The translations under genes and the position numbers were made by a program. This document shows positions 33,399-45,325 of a stretch of 64,000 bases of DNA, piece by piece. The number at the start of each line of letters is the position of its first letter. Position 1 is the stretch's first letter. The DNA is from Anagrus nilaparvatae. Lineage: Eukaryota; Arthropoda; Insecta; Hymenoptera; Mymaridae. The notes under the pieces are model-generated. The model searched no databases, was not told the origin of the DNA, and saw only the letters and a program-made list of their open reading frames with translations. The DNA is taken from assembly GCA_022575985.1 (NCBI GenBank), contig JAKSXM010000132.1, positions 5,208,001 through 5,272,000 on the forward strand, written 5' to 3'.

Positions 33399-36300
33399 CA
33401 CTGTAAAAAAAACTCCGGTGATTTTTCGACAAAATTGGTAAATTTACTAAAATTTAGTAAATTTTCGAAAAAATTCGCAATTTTTCGAAAAAAATCGGAA
33501 ATTTACTAATATTTGTAAATTTGCGAAAAAATAGTAAATTAACAATTTTTTTTTTCGTAAATTTTCGACAAAATCGTAAATTTACAACTGTGTCGTAATT
33601 TTACGATTTTTGTAGAAAAATTGCAAATTTTAATCGAAAATTTGCGACAAACAATTGTGAAATTACAAGTCCTATTTTTCGTACCTAAAAACGCATAGCA
33701 AACCATTTAGAGTCATAAAATAATGTTTTTTTATTTTATACCATACTTAAGGACGCTCCGTCATTTGAATTTCCGAATAAAGACATAATATACAGTTTGT
33801 TAGAGGAATGTCTCAGGAATCGAATGATATGGGCCATATAGTCGATAGTGATTGCCAGAGAAAAACTACTCAAGAACAAAAAAAAAACTTTTCTTTTGAC
33901 AATGAAATTTAGCCAAGTTATCGTCAATTTACGATTTTACTCAAATTTTTCTTAAAAAAGACATTAAAAAAAGTCTGTTTCTGAACTTAAAATATGCATT
34001 ATTCTCTTGATTATTATGGTAAAATTCTCATTTTTTTTTTAAATCGTTTACTTTTTCCCTGAGTATTTATTTCTTCAAGAAAAGAATAATTTTTTACCAC
34101 ATTTCAACATTTAGGTCAAAAACCAATGAAAAACTATATTAAATAAATTTGGCTAATTACAGTTTTCAAAGGTTTCTGACCTAAAAATTAAAATTTTGTG
34201 AACAAAAATGATTTTTTTTTTGAAGAAATGAATACTCAGGGAAAAATTAATCGATTTTTAAAAAAAAGTTATTATTTTACGATGAAAATCAAACAAGTCA
34301 GAAGTAGGCATTTTTCAATATAAAACTTTGAGTAAAATCTTAAATTGACGACAACTCGGCTAAATTTCATCGTAAAAAGAAAAGTTTTTTTTTCGTCTGG
34401 AGTAGTTTTTCGCTGGAAATCAAATTTTGTCATCTATTATTTTAAATTTTTATTAACAAAAAAGTAATTTTTATCTTGATTAATGAAGTTATCGCCTATT
34501 TTATTTTTCTTAAATTATTTTTGGTTGCTCAGATACGAAAAACACGGTTTTCCACATAAAAGTGGCAAAATCTTTTTGGCATCCATCGCCGATTCCGTGA
34601 TAACGTTTTTTTTTGCATTCTATAGGTTGCAAACTATCAGAAAATCATGGTGGTAATCGTTGCCTCTTAAATTTTTTTTTTTTCATTTTTAGTGCTCATA
34701 AAACGTATTTTCTCGTAGAAATGCACATAAATTAGGCATTATTTTTTTTTTACTACTTAACTTGGACAAAAAACTGAAGAAAAAAAAATTTGAAGGCGCA
34801 TCGATATAACCCGTTTTTTCAGAAAACCGAAACAAAAAGTGAACAAGAAATCGGCGATAGATGCCAAAAAGATTTTTCCACTTTTATGTCAAAAACTGCC
34901 TTTTTTCGTAACTGATTTTCGAAAATTTTTATTTCAGGGGTTTTTCGCGGTATTTTTAGGGATATTTGTTTGTGACAAGTTAAAAAAAGTTCAAAACTAA
35001 TACAAACAAGGATTTAGCATCAGTTTTTAATAATATTTTGACATTTATAAGCTTGAAAACCTGTATTTATTTTTTGCTTTTTTTCAAATTTTGTTTTATT
35101 ACTTTTTCTTGCACCTTAGGCTTGTCTATTTTAATATTTTGTCTATTTTATTTTTATCTCATAAAATATATTTTTCCAAGCAAATAAAACTACATTAATG
35201 ATTATGGGCCCAAATATTTTTCATTTTTACACGTTTATTACCAATTTTTTCAATTTTATACAATACGTAATTTTTGACCGATTATGCATATTTTCAAGCT
35301 GTAGAATTAAATTAAAAGGGGAGTTCAATACATTTGGAACACCAAATTATAACAAATGGTTATGAATGAGTTTATTATGTTGAAAAAACATGACGGTTAC
35401 TCTCCGTTTATTCCAAAGGGCCATCTGAGCTTAGAAACGCAGGGCTCAATGAAATAGGGTTTTTTGGTAATTTTCAATGAGACGCTAAAACCTTACAAGT
35501 TAACTTAAACTTTTTTACTCTTTTCTTTGGTTGGTTTCATTTTTTTGGTGTAAATACCACCTTTCAAACGCCGTAAACCGTAATTTATTATCATTAATCC
35601 TCTCATCACTATAGCCAATTAACCAAATGGTCATTTTTGGTTAAAAATGACCTATTTTTAAATTGCTGCCAAATTTGTAATTTTTGACGAAAATGGGTTT
35701 TATAAGTCTCAAAATATTTCCACAAGCTTCAAATTTCCAAATTCTTTACTCTATTTTTTTGAATTATTTAATCATCAGATATATGATAATTAGAAGTCGG
35801 AGTCCCAATTATATGGTTTTATAAAAAGCTAATTTTTAATGTTAACTTAGAAGAGCCATTTCTTAAAAACGACTCAAGGAAATGAGACGAGAAAAAATTT
35901 TTGGAAACTTCAAGCTTGTAGGAATTTTTCAAGACATACAAAACCTTTTTTTATTAGAAATTACGAATTTGGCAGCAATTAAAAATAGGTAATTTGGTTA
36001 ATTGGCTACATTAATAAAAAAATTAGTGATGGAAAATTGCGGTTTACGGCGTTTGAAAGGTAACACTTACACAAAAAAATTGAGACCAACCAGAAGTGTT
36101 TTGGTTAACTTGTGGGGTTTAAGCGTTTCATTGCCAAAAAACCCTATTTTATAACATTGAACCCTGCGTTTCTAGGCCCAGAAGACCCATTAGAATGAAC
36201 GGAGAGTAGCCGTCATGTTTTTTCAACATAATAAACTCATTCATAACCATTTGTTATAATTTGGTGTTCCAAATGTATTGAACTCCCCTTTTAATTTAAT

Positions 36301-37642
36301 TCTACAGCTTGAAAATAATGTTGCACAATCAGTCAAAAATTACGTATTGTATAAAATTGAAAAAATTGGTAATAAACGTGTAAAAATGAAAAATATTTGG
36401 GCACATAATCATTAATGGAGTCTTATTTGCTTGGAAAAATATATTTTATGAGGTAAAAATAAAATAGACAAAATATTTAAGATGAAAAAGTATAATTACT
36501 TCATTTTAACAAGAATTAAAAAATTGGGACTCTAGGGGTTCCATCATTGTAGCGCATTAAAATAATTATTTTCGGGCATGTTGATGGTATGTAACAATCA
36601 ATTTGGACTAAAAATTATCAATATTTACCATTATAACTTGTACGTAGATTAAAAACAGCCTAAGGTGCAAGAAAAAGTAATAAAACAAAATTTGAAAAAA
36701 AGCAAAAAATAAAAACAGGTTTTCAAGCTTATAAATGTCAAAATATTGTTAAAAATTTATGATAAATCCTTGCTTGTATTAGTTTTGAACTTGTTTTAAC
36801 TTGTCATAAAAAAAAAATCCCTAAAAATACCGCGAAAAACCCCTGAAATAAAAATTTTCGAAAATCGGTTAGCTCAGTTACGAAAAAAGGCAGTTAGATA
36901 AAAGTGGAAAAATCTTTTTGGCACCTATCGCCGATTTCTTGTTCACGATTTTTTTCGGTTTTCTGAAGGTTCAAACTACCTGAAAACTATCGACATATCG
37001 ATGTGCCTTCAAATTTTTTTTTTCAGTTTTTTGTCCAAGTTAAGTAGTAAAAAAAAAATAATGCCTCATATACTAAAAATTATTATCAAAATTAATTTTT
37101 TTTTTTTAAAGTAAAAATGTCCCATTTAAATTATAATTGACTCATCCTGTTTTTACTTATAATAACTTGTTCGTCCAGATTATCTTTTTTTACGTAATTA
37201 AAAATATTATTTATTCTAAAAAAAAATAAAAAAAAAAAATATACCTATGTTCTAAAAGAAATGTAGCGAAAAAAAAAAAGTATTCATCTTTTCTCATGGT
37301 ATAAAATCAAAAAACATTATTTTATGACTCTAACTGGTTTGCTATGCGTTTTTAGGTACAAAAAATATGCCTTGTAATTTCACAACTGTTTGTCGCAAAT
37401 TTTCGATTAAAAATTGCAATTTTTCTACAAAAATCGTAAAATTACGACATAGTTGTAAATTTACGATTTTGTCGAAAATTTACGAAAAAATAAATCGTAA
37501 ATTTACTATTTTTTCGCAAATTTACAAATATTAGTAAATTTCCGATTTTTTTCGAAAAATTGCGAATTTTTTCGAAAATTTACTAAATTTTAGTAAATTT
37601 ACCAATTTTGTCGGAAAATCACCGGAGTTTTTTTTAACAGTG
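33399..37642. mobile_element. Giant hairpin-like transposable element of 4.2 kb flanked by TA
   Basis: The element begins CACTGTAAAAAAAACTCC and ends in the inverse, GGAGTTTTTTTTAACAGTG, with TA directly outside on both sides (33,397-33,398 and 37,643-37,644). A TA target duplication fits Tc1/mariner-like insertion. Nearly the whole element pairs with itself: 33,399-33,740 with 37,300-37,642, about 34,700-35,720 with about 35,900-37,090, leaving a loop near 35,730-35,880. The left arm has an extra segment (about 33,745-34,690) with its own inverted repeat: ATGAAATTTAGCC near 33,900 against GGCTAAATTTCAT near 34,373. No transposase frame is seen, so movement would depend on another element. 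Confidence 0.85.
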
Positions 37643-39172
37643 TACTTTTTGATTTCATTCAATTTTATACTTTTTTCAATATATTACACTATTTTTAACC
37701 CATTACTGCCCAGGCAGCCAAAACGTGCCACTTGATTAATACGTACCGGCTTCGATTTTCATCAAAAGTTAAATTTTAAAATTGTTTTAAAACTAGAAAC
37801 TAATTAGGAATTTAATTTTTGAATTATTTTTTACCAACAAACCCTCAGAAAATATCTACAAGGGGCGGAAATTAAAAAAACAAGCGATTTTAGCCTCGAT
37901 TTTAGCCCTTTTTGTGGTCAAAACGTGCCATCTTTACTATTCGTAAAATTTTATATTTTTTTTCTTCTTATTAATACCCTGGAGTTTTCGATGTTGCTAA
38001 TTTTTTCAAATATGAACTCAAAAAAATCATAAAGCTTCATCTATGGGTGGAAAACTAGGGTGAAAAGTATTTGGTTCCTGTACAGGCAAAAGGTGGTCTT
38101 TTGCCTTTTACCCAAAGTAGTATTAAAACTGGGGTGAAAAGGTGTGAAAACCCGATTTTTTTAAACACTTAATTTTTACTTGAAAAAATATATCGGGAGG
38201 TTTTCGAATTTGCAGATTTCAAATGTGAACTCCAAAAAATGCGATATTTCATCTAGGGATGGAAAATTGAAGTAATAAACTGTGATTATAGACAAAATTT
38301 AAATAATACTTTGAAATCTACATTTTTTGAAAATCAATAAATCAATAAGTACTCATTGAACACATGTTTGAGTCTTGCGGGAAGTGCGTACATAAATTTT
38401 ATGGATCAGGAGACTTTATCTTGTTTAAACTATGATACTAAAAGGAAATTAATTTCTTTTAAGGCATAATTTGCATCAGTAATTTGCATCAGCAGATATT
38501 GAATTTATCAGCCACGGAGTTAATTTCGTACCCCTGATTCTTTAACTTCCAGGAATGAATTTTCGTATAAGGATTCTTTTTAAACCTAAAAGGACTATCT
38601 AATGCTGCTCTACTCTATCTAGGTAATCAATATTGAGTTTTTTTTCTTGTATAAAATAACGAGCAGTTTTTCCAAATATTAACCAAATAGTTTTTGACTA
38701 TCTGAAAAAGCTTTCGATCAAAATATTTGTCTCAAATATATTTTCTTTCATTTTTATTAGTAGGTATTGAGGGTTAAAATAAAAAATATCAATTTTTTTT
38801 TTAAATTTTCTAAATTACCTTCTTATTTTTGAAAACCATTTTTTTTAAGCAGAAAATTCGGATGTGCGGATCATGAATCTGTTGGGAAGTGGATATATAA
38901 ATTTTATGGATCAAGAGAATTTATCTTATTTAAACTATGATACTAAAAATTAAGCTATTAAAAATGCGTATCAAAAAATTACGTTCTAATTTACTCCATT
39001 GATATCATAATTAGTCTGACGTAAGAATATTTTCAAAATTTTAGATTAATTAAAAATACGTAGTCAATTGATAAACGAAAGCATATAAAAGAACCCTTCT
39101 AAAAAACAAAATTTTAATAGAAATAACGTCTTCTAGTAAGAAAGTGTCAGTAAAAAGGTTTTTTGTTTCAAG
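37643..39172. other. Right arm of the inverted duplication, with promoter of the right paralogue
   Basis: 38,880-39,172 mirrors 31,500-31,790, and a second partial copy of the outer part lies at 38,325-38,440. Between them is unmatched AT-rich sequence. No gene apart from the upstream region of the right paralogue. 37,650-38,320 contains two ACGTGCCA phrases (near 37,725 and 37,925) and looks like repeat debris. Confidence 0.5.
39083..39090 (+). promoter_or_regulatory. TATA box of the right small-secreted-protein gene
   Basis: CATATAAAAG lies about 90 bases before the start codon. The same motif is kept at the matching place upstream of the left paralogue (inverse CTTTTATATG at 31,581-31,590). 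Confidence 0.55.
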
Positions 39173-39905
39173 ATGAAGTACTTAGCAGTTTCTGTCTTAT
39201 TATCTGTCGTCGCTGCAGTTTTCGTATCTGGTTCGCCTCTTTCCGGGGACTCGTTATCGAATAATTCAAAGAATTCAACCAATTTACAAAATTTGAGAGT
39301 TTCGAATATGGTAAAAGTGGTTAAATTTTTTTTTGTAGTCGAGCACCATTTTAAATTGTTTAACTTTTTTATAAAATTCTAGAATGAAATTCCTGGTTAC
39401 AAAGTAGTTTTGAAGATCGTTTGTTACTCACTTAAATTTAGTCTCATAAAACATTTCATGCCATTAAAGGATCAGCAGATAGTAAATATTTTATTTCATA
39501 ATTTATTCTTTACTAACTATGAAATATTATTCATTTCTAAACTAACAAATTTTAATTTAATTTTTCCAGAAGGCGCTGAACGAAGAGTGCGCAGGAATTA
39601 CACATGTGACGGTAAAAAGAAATTAATTCTTCTATCATTCAAATATTTTTCTTAAAAACTAAAAATTTAATAAAATTTCAGAAGGCTAACCCTACAGTTA
39701 TGAAAATCGGCTGTGGTATTGTTACAATTGGCGGAATTGCTCTTAGTGTTATTGCACCTTATTTAGCTCCAGGAGAAATGGTAAATTTTTATTTGATTAC
39801 TTAAATATTTTAAAATTTCAGTGCTTTATGCAATGTTATTTATGTTTTACAACTTAGGCAATAGCGGCTGGTTTTTGTGCAACAGCAAAAATAATAAATG
39901 ATTAA
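39173..39905 (+). CDS. Small secreted protein, right paralogue (five exons)
   Basis: Exons 39173-39310, 39383-39481, 39570-39611, 39682-39780 and 39858-39905 join in phase 0 into 141 residues. The signal peptide is MKYLAVSVLLSVVAAVFVSG. The mature part begins SPLSGDSLSNNSKNST and then carries NEIPGYKVVLKIVCYS, KALNEECAGITHVT, KANPTVMKIGCGIVTIGG and AIAAGFCATAKIIND. Four cysteines fall at the same places as in the left copy. Exons 1-3 and intron 1 are nearly identical to the left copy. Exon 4 (KANPTV for KINPTV, APYLAPGEM for TPDFAPTEL) and exon 5 are clearly diverged, which excludes a simple recent duplication of the whole gene. An AATAAA lies at 39,933-39,938. Function is unknown. Confidence 0.85.
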
Positions 39906-41749
39906 TTGTAGAATTTTTGATTCTGCGCATTAAATAAATGATTTTTATAGCAAGAATTATAATTTTATGTAAAAAGAAAACGTTTGTAATGGATTAATTT
40001 ATTGTAATTAATTTTCTTTAAAATAATAAATGATTTAATGAATTAAACTGAGCTGAAAATTTATTTTGAAGTCGCAAATTATAACTTTTTCAAAAGATAA
40101 TTCTATGCAATGCATAGATAGTGTCTATACATATAGTGACTATATTGACTTCCAACCCACGTGAAAAAAATCTTTACAAATTGTATACAAAATGAATACA
40201 CCGAATTGTTTACAATTCGTATACAATTTTCAAAGTATATAATTAAAATTTGTATTTAATTTGTATACAAATTTTACATTAAATGAATTCAAATTAATTT
40301 TACGTTTCTCCAGCATTTTTAACTTAGAAATCATAAAATCCAAAACATTCAGAGGTATTAAACACCATGTCGATTAAAATTTAGAAGGAAATAAGATGGT
40401 ACTATTTAGGAACAGAAAAAAAGCTCATAAGATAATAGTCTTGACTTTAGGCGCAGCCGATGTAGTGTGTAGTGTACTGATTTTGATAGTTTCATGATTT
40501 GAGCAGACCAATTTAGGAGAGGGGTTAAAATTACACCCAAATTAGTCAAATAGTGTTAAATTTAAAATTTCGCTACTTTCACACAAATTCTTCAAAGCTT
40601 ACCAAATATTATATTTCTATGTAAAATTTTTTGAGAAACTTGAATTTTTTGTCAGATTTTCATTTAGTCATTAATTAACAAAATTTTCAAATAGTAATTT
40701 AAAAAATATTAATATTTGATATGGATCTTTCAGATTAGCGTATCCCACGGATTTTTTTTGGAGGATGAAAATAGCTTATAAAGCAAGAATTGTTTAGAAG
40801 AAAATTGTAAATGCAAATGTAATTACTTTTTTATTTGTTCCAAAACAAAATTTGATACATAAAATAGCATATAGTATTACAGATATAACATTTTTGGTTA
40901 CTGCGTATAATATAAATAATATAAATAAAATGAATAATAAATTTAAATTAATAACAAAGACTGTGCCCGGAACTATATAGTGAATCGGCCCACGAAAGGT
41001 ATTTAAAAACTAATTGTATTAGGTCAAAGAACACCTAAAAAAAATAGGACCCTGACGTTTTCAGACCTCCAGGTACTTTCAACTTTGATTGGCGGCCTAT
41101 TAAAGGCAAAAAAAGAGTACATTTTTTGCGACTTTTTAGTCAACTTTCTGATACTCCCGTGGTAAAACAATTCTGTTGAAATGGTCTTCCGAGCTATCAT
41201 AATAATTAATAATTAATTAACTTTTCATCACATGCGTTAAAAATGGGTGTTTTACAATTCAGCAAGCGTGCAATTTTATCGCTTCCGAAAAAATAAAAAT
41301 ATTAATTTTTTTGTTTTCTAATATATTTTAGACTTTTACGGAATGCGAGCAATTAAAATTATATTAAGGGTACATTCTCCCAGTTTTGAGTAAATATGCC
41401 GTGATTTTTCAGATCAATTTTCTCAAAAATTTTTTTTTAATTTCTCTTTTTTTACATATGAGAGATGGCGCTGAAGTTGGTGCCTAAAAAAAAGTTTCAA
41501 ATAGGCCCACATCATAACTCGGTTTAGGATGGTCGGAAATAAAAAAAAAACACCATAAAGTACATGAGTTTTTGCTTGAAATGATCTACAATCAATAAAA
41601 AAAAACGCTGCCAAGTGATTGGCACTATGGTTCCTCATTAACAATAGCAAAATATTTATAATGGTCTATTTTATCTAATAAAAATTATAATTTAAGATAT
41701 CAGTATTTCATAAAAAAAAAAGTTAAATACCGTATTTTATAAGAAAAAA
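39906..41749. other. Intergenic stretch
   Basis: No gene recognised. 40,165-40,290 contains several overlapping AATTGTATACAAA-type palindromic phrases. The minus-strand frame at 41,423-41,650 has no recognisable domain. Confidence 0.45.
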
Positions 41750-43170
41750 AATGTTGCTGTGATTTAATGTTTTTTATTTAACAAATTTTTAGAAAAAAAT
41801 TTTCAATAAACTAGGTATTACACTTAAAAAAAAACAATATTACAGATTTTTTAATTTTTATGTTTTATTAATATTGAGAAAAAAATTTTGAAAAAATTCG
41901 GTATCAGATCCAAAAAATTACTATGAATAAGTTTTCTAAAACTATTACTCTCATAGAAATTAATTAGGTACTACGTCCGAACAAAAAAAAAATTTGGTAT
42001 TCTTTGTATTTTTTTGTGAAAAAAATTTTGGGAAAAAAATTTTCAAAAAATTAATTATCAGATTTGAGATATCGAGTAAAAACCATACTTTCAAATATAA
42101 GTACTTTTATGGAAATAAATGAGATATTACACCTAAATTAAAAAAAAAAAAAAGTATTTTGAAATCTCTTGATGAAAAAATTTTTGAAAAAAAAATTAGA
42201 TCTTAATTCCATAATGGTTGTTAAATACCACCGATTGCAAAATTTTCAAATATTAGTACTTTCATGGAATTAAAGGAAGTATTACACTAAAAAAAAAAAA
42301 AAATATTACAGATTTTTTAATTTTTTTGATTTTTTAATTTTGAGAAAAAAATTTTGGAAAAAATTAAGTTTCAGGTCCAAAAAATTACTATAAACGATAT
42401 TTCTAAAACTAGTACTCTCATAGAAATCAATTAGGTACTACATCCAAAAATAAAAAAAAATTAAGTTTTTTTTGTATTTTTTTGTGAAAAAAATTTTGAG
42501 AAAAAAATTTTCAAAAAATTAGTTATCAGATTCGAGATATCGAGTAAAAATCGTACTTTCAAATATAAGTACTTTCATGGAAATAAATTAGGTATTACAT
42601 CCAAATTAAAAAAAAAAAAAAAATAGTTTGAGATTTTTTGATGAAAAAATTTTGGAAAAAAAAATTAGGTCTTAATTCCATAATGGTTGTGAAATATCAC
42701 CGGTTACAATATTTTCAGATATTCGTACTTTCATAGAAAAAAATTAAGTATTACGTCCTAAAAAAAAAAAAAATTTTGGCATTTTTTGTATTTTTTGGCA
42801 ACAAAAATTTTGAGAAAAAAATTTAAAAAAAATTAAGTATCAGATCCAAAAAAATGCTATAAACGATATTTCTAAAACTAGTACTTCCACAGAAATAAAT
42901 TAAGTACTGCGTCCGTAAAGAAAAAAAAAATTGGTATTTTTTGTATTTTTTTATGAAAAAAATTTTGGGAAAAAAATTTTCAAAAAATTAGTTATCAGAT
43001 TCGAGATATCGAGTAAAAATCGTACTTTCAAATATAGGTACTTTCGTGGAAATAAATGAGGTATTACATCCAAATTAAAAAAAAAAAAAAGTAGTTTGAG
43101 ATTTTTTGATGAAAAAATTTTTGAAAAAAAAATTAGGTCTTAATTCCATAATGGTTGTGAAATTTCACCG
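41750..43170 (+). repeat. Tandem repeat, three copies of about 470 bp
   Basis: The marker GATATCGAGTAAAAA falls at about 42,067, 42,537 and 43,006, a 469-470-bp step. Each unit contains, in order, a poly-A/poly-T mix with ATTTTGGGAAAAAAATTTTC-like text, TTATCAGATT(T/C)GAGATATCGAG, ACTTTCAAATATA(A/G)GTACTTT, TTAATTCCATAATGGTTGT and TATCAGATCCAAAAAA. Copies differ by scattered substitutions, so the array is not very young. It ends directly in a CA microsatellite. Confidence 0.85.
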
Positions 43171-43172
43171 GT

Positions 43173-43206
43173 TACATACATACACACACACACACACACA
43201 TACATA
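43173..43206 (+). repeat. CA/TACA microsatellite
   Basis: An ACACAC run flanked by CATACATAC on both sides, directly after the 470-bp tandem repeat. Confidence 0.9.
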
Positions 43207-43320
43207 CTTTTTTTAAAAACCGGTTTTTTAGCTTCTTGAGGTCCCAAAACGTGCTTATATGCCAAAAAATCCAAAATCAAAATTTCATCTATCACAAAGG
43301 TTCCTCTATGAGGAACCAAT

Positions 43321-43445
43321 ACGAGGCATAATGAGGCGAGGTGAGGCGAGATTCTGGAAATTTTAATCTTGGTCTTGCCTTGTCTAAGCGAGAATTTCAA
43401 ATCTTGATCTGGCTTCGTTATCGTCTCCTTCTTGCCATGCCTCGT
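43321..43445. mobile_element. 125-bp miniature element at the left edge of the IR array
   Basis: It begins ACGAGGCATAATGAGGCG and ends CCATGCCTCGT, giving short inverted ends (ACGAGGCAT/ATGCCTCGT) around a GC-richer body. The same 125 bases occur once in every array unit. To its left is sequence foreign to the array; to its right it runs directly into a truncated IR exon. So the left edge of the array coincides with the end of this element. Confidence 0.75.
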
Positions 43446-43935
43446 TACCTTCTAAAAAACTTTCTTGATTTAAATAAGGCTTACTAATTATGACGATGTA
43501 CAGTAAACAATTTTCCGAACAAAGATACAATAATTCTGGTTTTGTATCTGTTTTCAAAGTACCTGGTTTATCAATCAATATAATTGCATAAAGACTTGAT
43601 GAATATTTCATTTTTAAATCTATACTTCCAGTTAATAAATATATTGGTAGATCAGGTTCTATTAAATATTTGATTATAAAATTATATTCCGGAATTTTAG
43701 ACTCCTCAATATTTGGGATGTAAAATGTTATTGGATATATTTTTAAAAAAGAATAATTAAAAAAATTTTTGAAGCAAAAAACGGCGTTTCTTAAATTTTC
43801 TGCCATTTTAAAGTGAGAACTCGTTTTACTTTTTATAGTAACAGCGGACGAATTCGATAAATTGTTGAACTTCGTATAAGTTAAATTGAATTTATAAAAT
43901 AGTAAAACAAAAGAAACAAATTTTAAAATCTTCAT
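43446..43935 (-). pseudogene. Ionotropic receptor fragment (5' half of exon 1)
   Basis: The first 162 or so codons match the start of the complete array copies (MKILKFVSFVLLFYKFNLTY with signal peptide, then the N-terminal extracellular domain) up to NQESFLE. The frame then runs into the 125-bp element and stops at 43,384. Relative to a full unit, everything between the element and mid-exon 1 (about 2.5 kb, including all of exon 2) is gone. It carries substitutions not seen in the others (F7V, S for T in NYTFLK, E for K in NIKESK), so it is the most diverged member. The membrane part is absent, so no channel can form. Confidence 0.85.
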
Positions 43936-44359
43936 ATTTCTAAATTTAAAACTTTTTAACTTATTGTTAGAGAATTCAAATTTAAACTGGTATTAGCATG
44001 TATAAAAATATCATACTAATTCTATAATAAAATTGAAGTACATATAAGTATTAATAAATATAAAATATAGGTTCTTGTATTGGGTACTTTCATGTTGAAA
44101 ACATTCTTGAAAAATAATAATGACTGAATTTGTCCTTAAAAATCCTTGAAAATAAAAATAATACACGATATGAAAAATATTTACATTTGAAATTATAAAT
44201 ATTTATTTTCCAACATGCTATTCGAAAATTTGTATTTTTTTGTTTAATTAAGACTGCAATTAAAATTTACAATAAGAAAGTTCTTTATGTTTGATTTTAT
44301 CATAATATTTGGGCAGCCAACTTGTTTTAAAGGCTATTGTGGTATAAGTGTAGTAGTTT

Positions 44360-45060
44360 GATCCCAAAAAACTTAATCTACTACCACCATTGTAAAACAT
44401 CTGTTGCTTCTGTTGCACATGGTGCTTTTATGTATAAACTACATTCTTCATCCCAATTTACATCTGAATCTTCATCGAATATAGCTGAAAAATGTAAAAG
44501 ATTCCTATTAATTTCTATTTTCCTTTCTTTTAGTTCTTTTTCATTAGACTGCAATTTTATCATAATAACTTCTATAAATTTTTTAAAAGCACTTTATACT
44601 TTTTTTCTCTAGTTTTTTATCCCAGTGAGTTTTTGAAAACTTTTTATTTTATGTCGAGGATCTAGAAGTAATGACGCACTGTAAAACGAGTTACACTGCT
44701 TGTAATGTTTTAAAAGTTTTTTTCGACCATTTTCAAATGCTTTTATTAAAACCACGTCCAAAGTTTAACCCTATCATTTTTTTCATACATCGTTTTAACT
44801 ATGTTTTCAACTTTATCTAGCAAAATATTAAAAGGTTAAACTGCAGTTGGAAGAGTTGGATATTTTTCGCCTGATAGTAAATCTGAAACTTGCTTAAAAA
44901 TTTGTAAATAAGATATTATGACATCGAGTGCTTGCCACTCAATATCCTGTAGCCGGAATTGACCCATTTCATTATTGTTTTCAAATAATGATTTCACGGC
45001 TAATTTTAACTCCCTAAACACTCTTAGCATTTATAAAGTTCTGTTGCGACAATAATTATG
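44360..45060 (-). pseudogene. hAT transposase remnant, array unit 1
   Basis: Blocks on the minus strand read MLRVFRELKLAVKSLFENNN and DIEWQALDVIISYLQIFKQV, then DLLSGEKYPTLPTAV and a stop, FNILLDKVENIVKTMYEKND, SASLLLDPRHKIKSFQ, and finally CATEATDVLQWW and a stop. These follow the order of hAT (Ac-like, BED-finger type) transposases: the region before the LSGEKYPT motif, LDPRxK, and the C-terminal dimerisation block around EWW. Stops and frame changes separate the blocks, and the N-terminal BED finger and catalytic part are missing. It is dead and recurs with the same lesions in the other units. Confidence 0.8.
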
Positions 45061-45200
45061 GTTTAATGAATTTAATTTAGCAAGGCTTACAGAAGTCTTC
45101 CAATTCAATGGTTAACAAACTTGATGTTTTTATTTTTTTCAAATATTTATAATTTTGTTTATTAAATCTGTAAGTTCATTTGACTTCGCGAAAAAAAAAT

Positions 45201-45325
45201 ACGAGGCATAATGAGGCGAGGTGAGGCGAGATTCTGGAAATTTTAATCTTGGTCTTGCCTTGTCTAAGCGAGAATTTCAAATCTTGATCTGGCTTCGTTA
45301 TCGTCTCCTTCTTGCCATGCCTCGT
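45201..45325. mobile_element. 125-bp miniature element, array unit 1
   Basis: Same sequence as 43,321-43,445, here between the hAT remnant and the IR 3' flank. Right of it the text continues TACCTTGTCACAGG, whereas the left-edge copy continues TACCTTCTAAAAAAC into IR exon 1. Confidence 0.75.

Noticed and set aside
43140..43400. 86-codon minus-strand frame over the CA repeat
   Set aside because: It reads through the microsatellite (CVCVCMYV) and the edge of the miniature element, so it is a chance frame.
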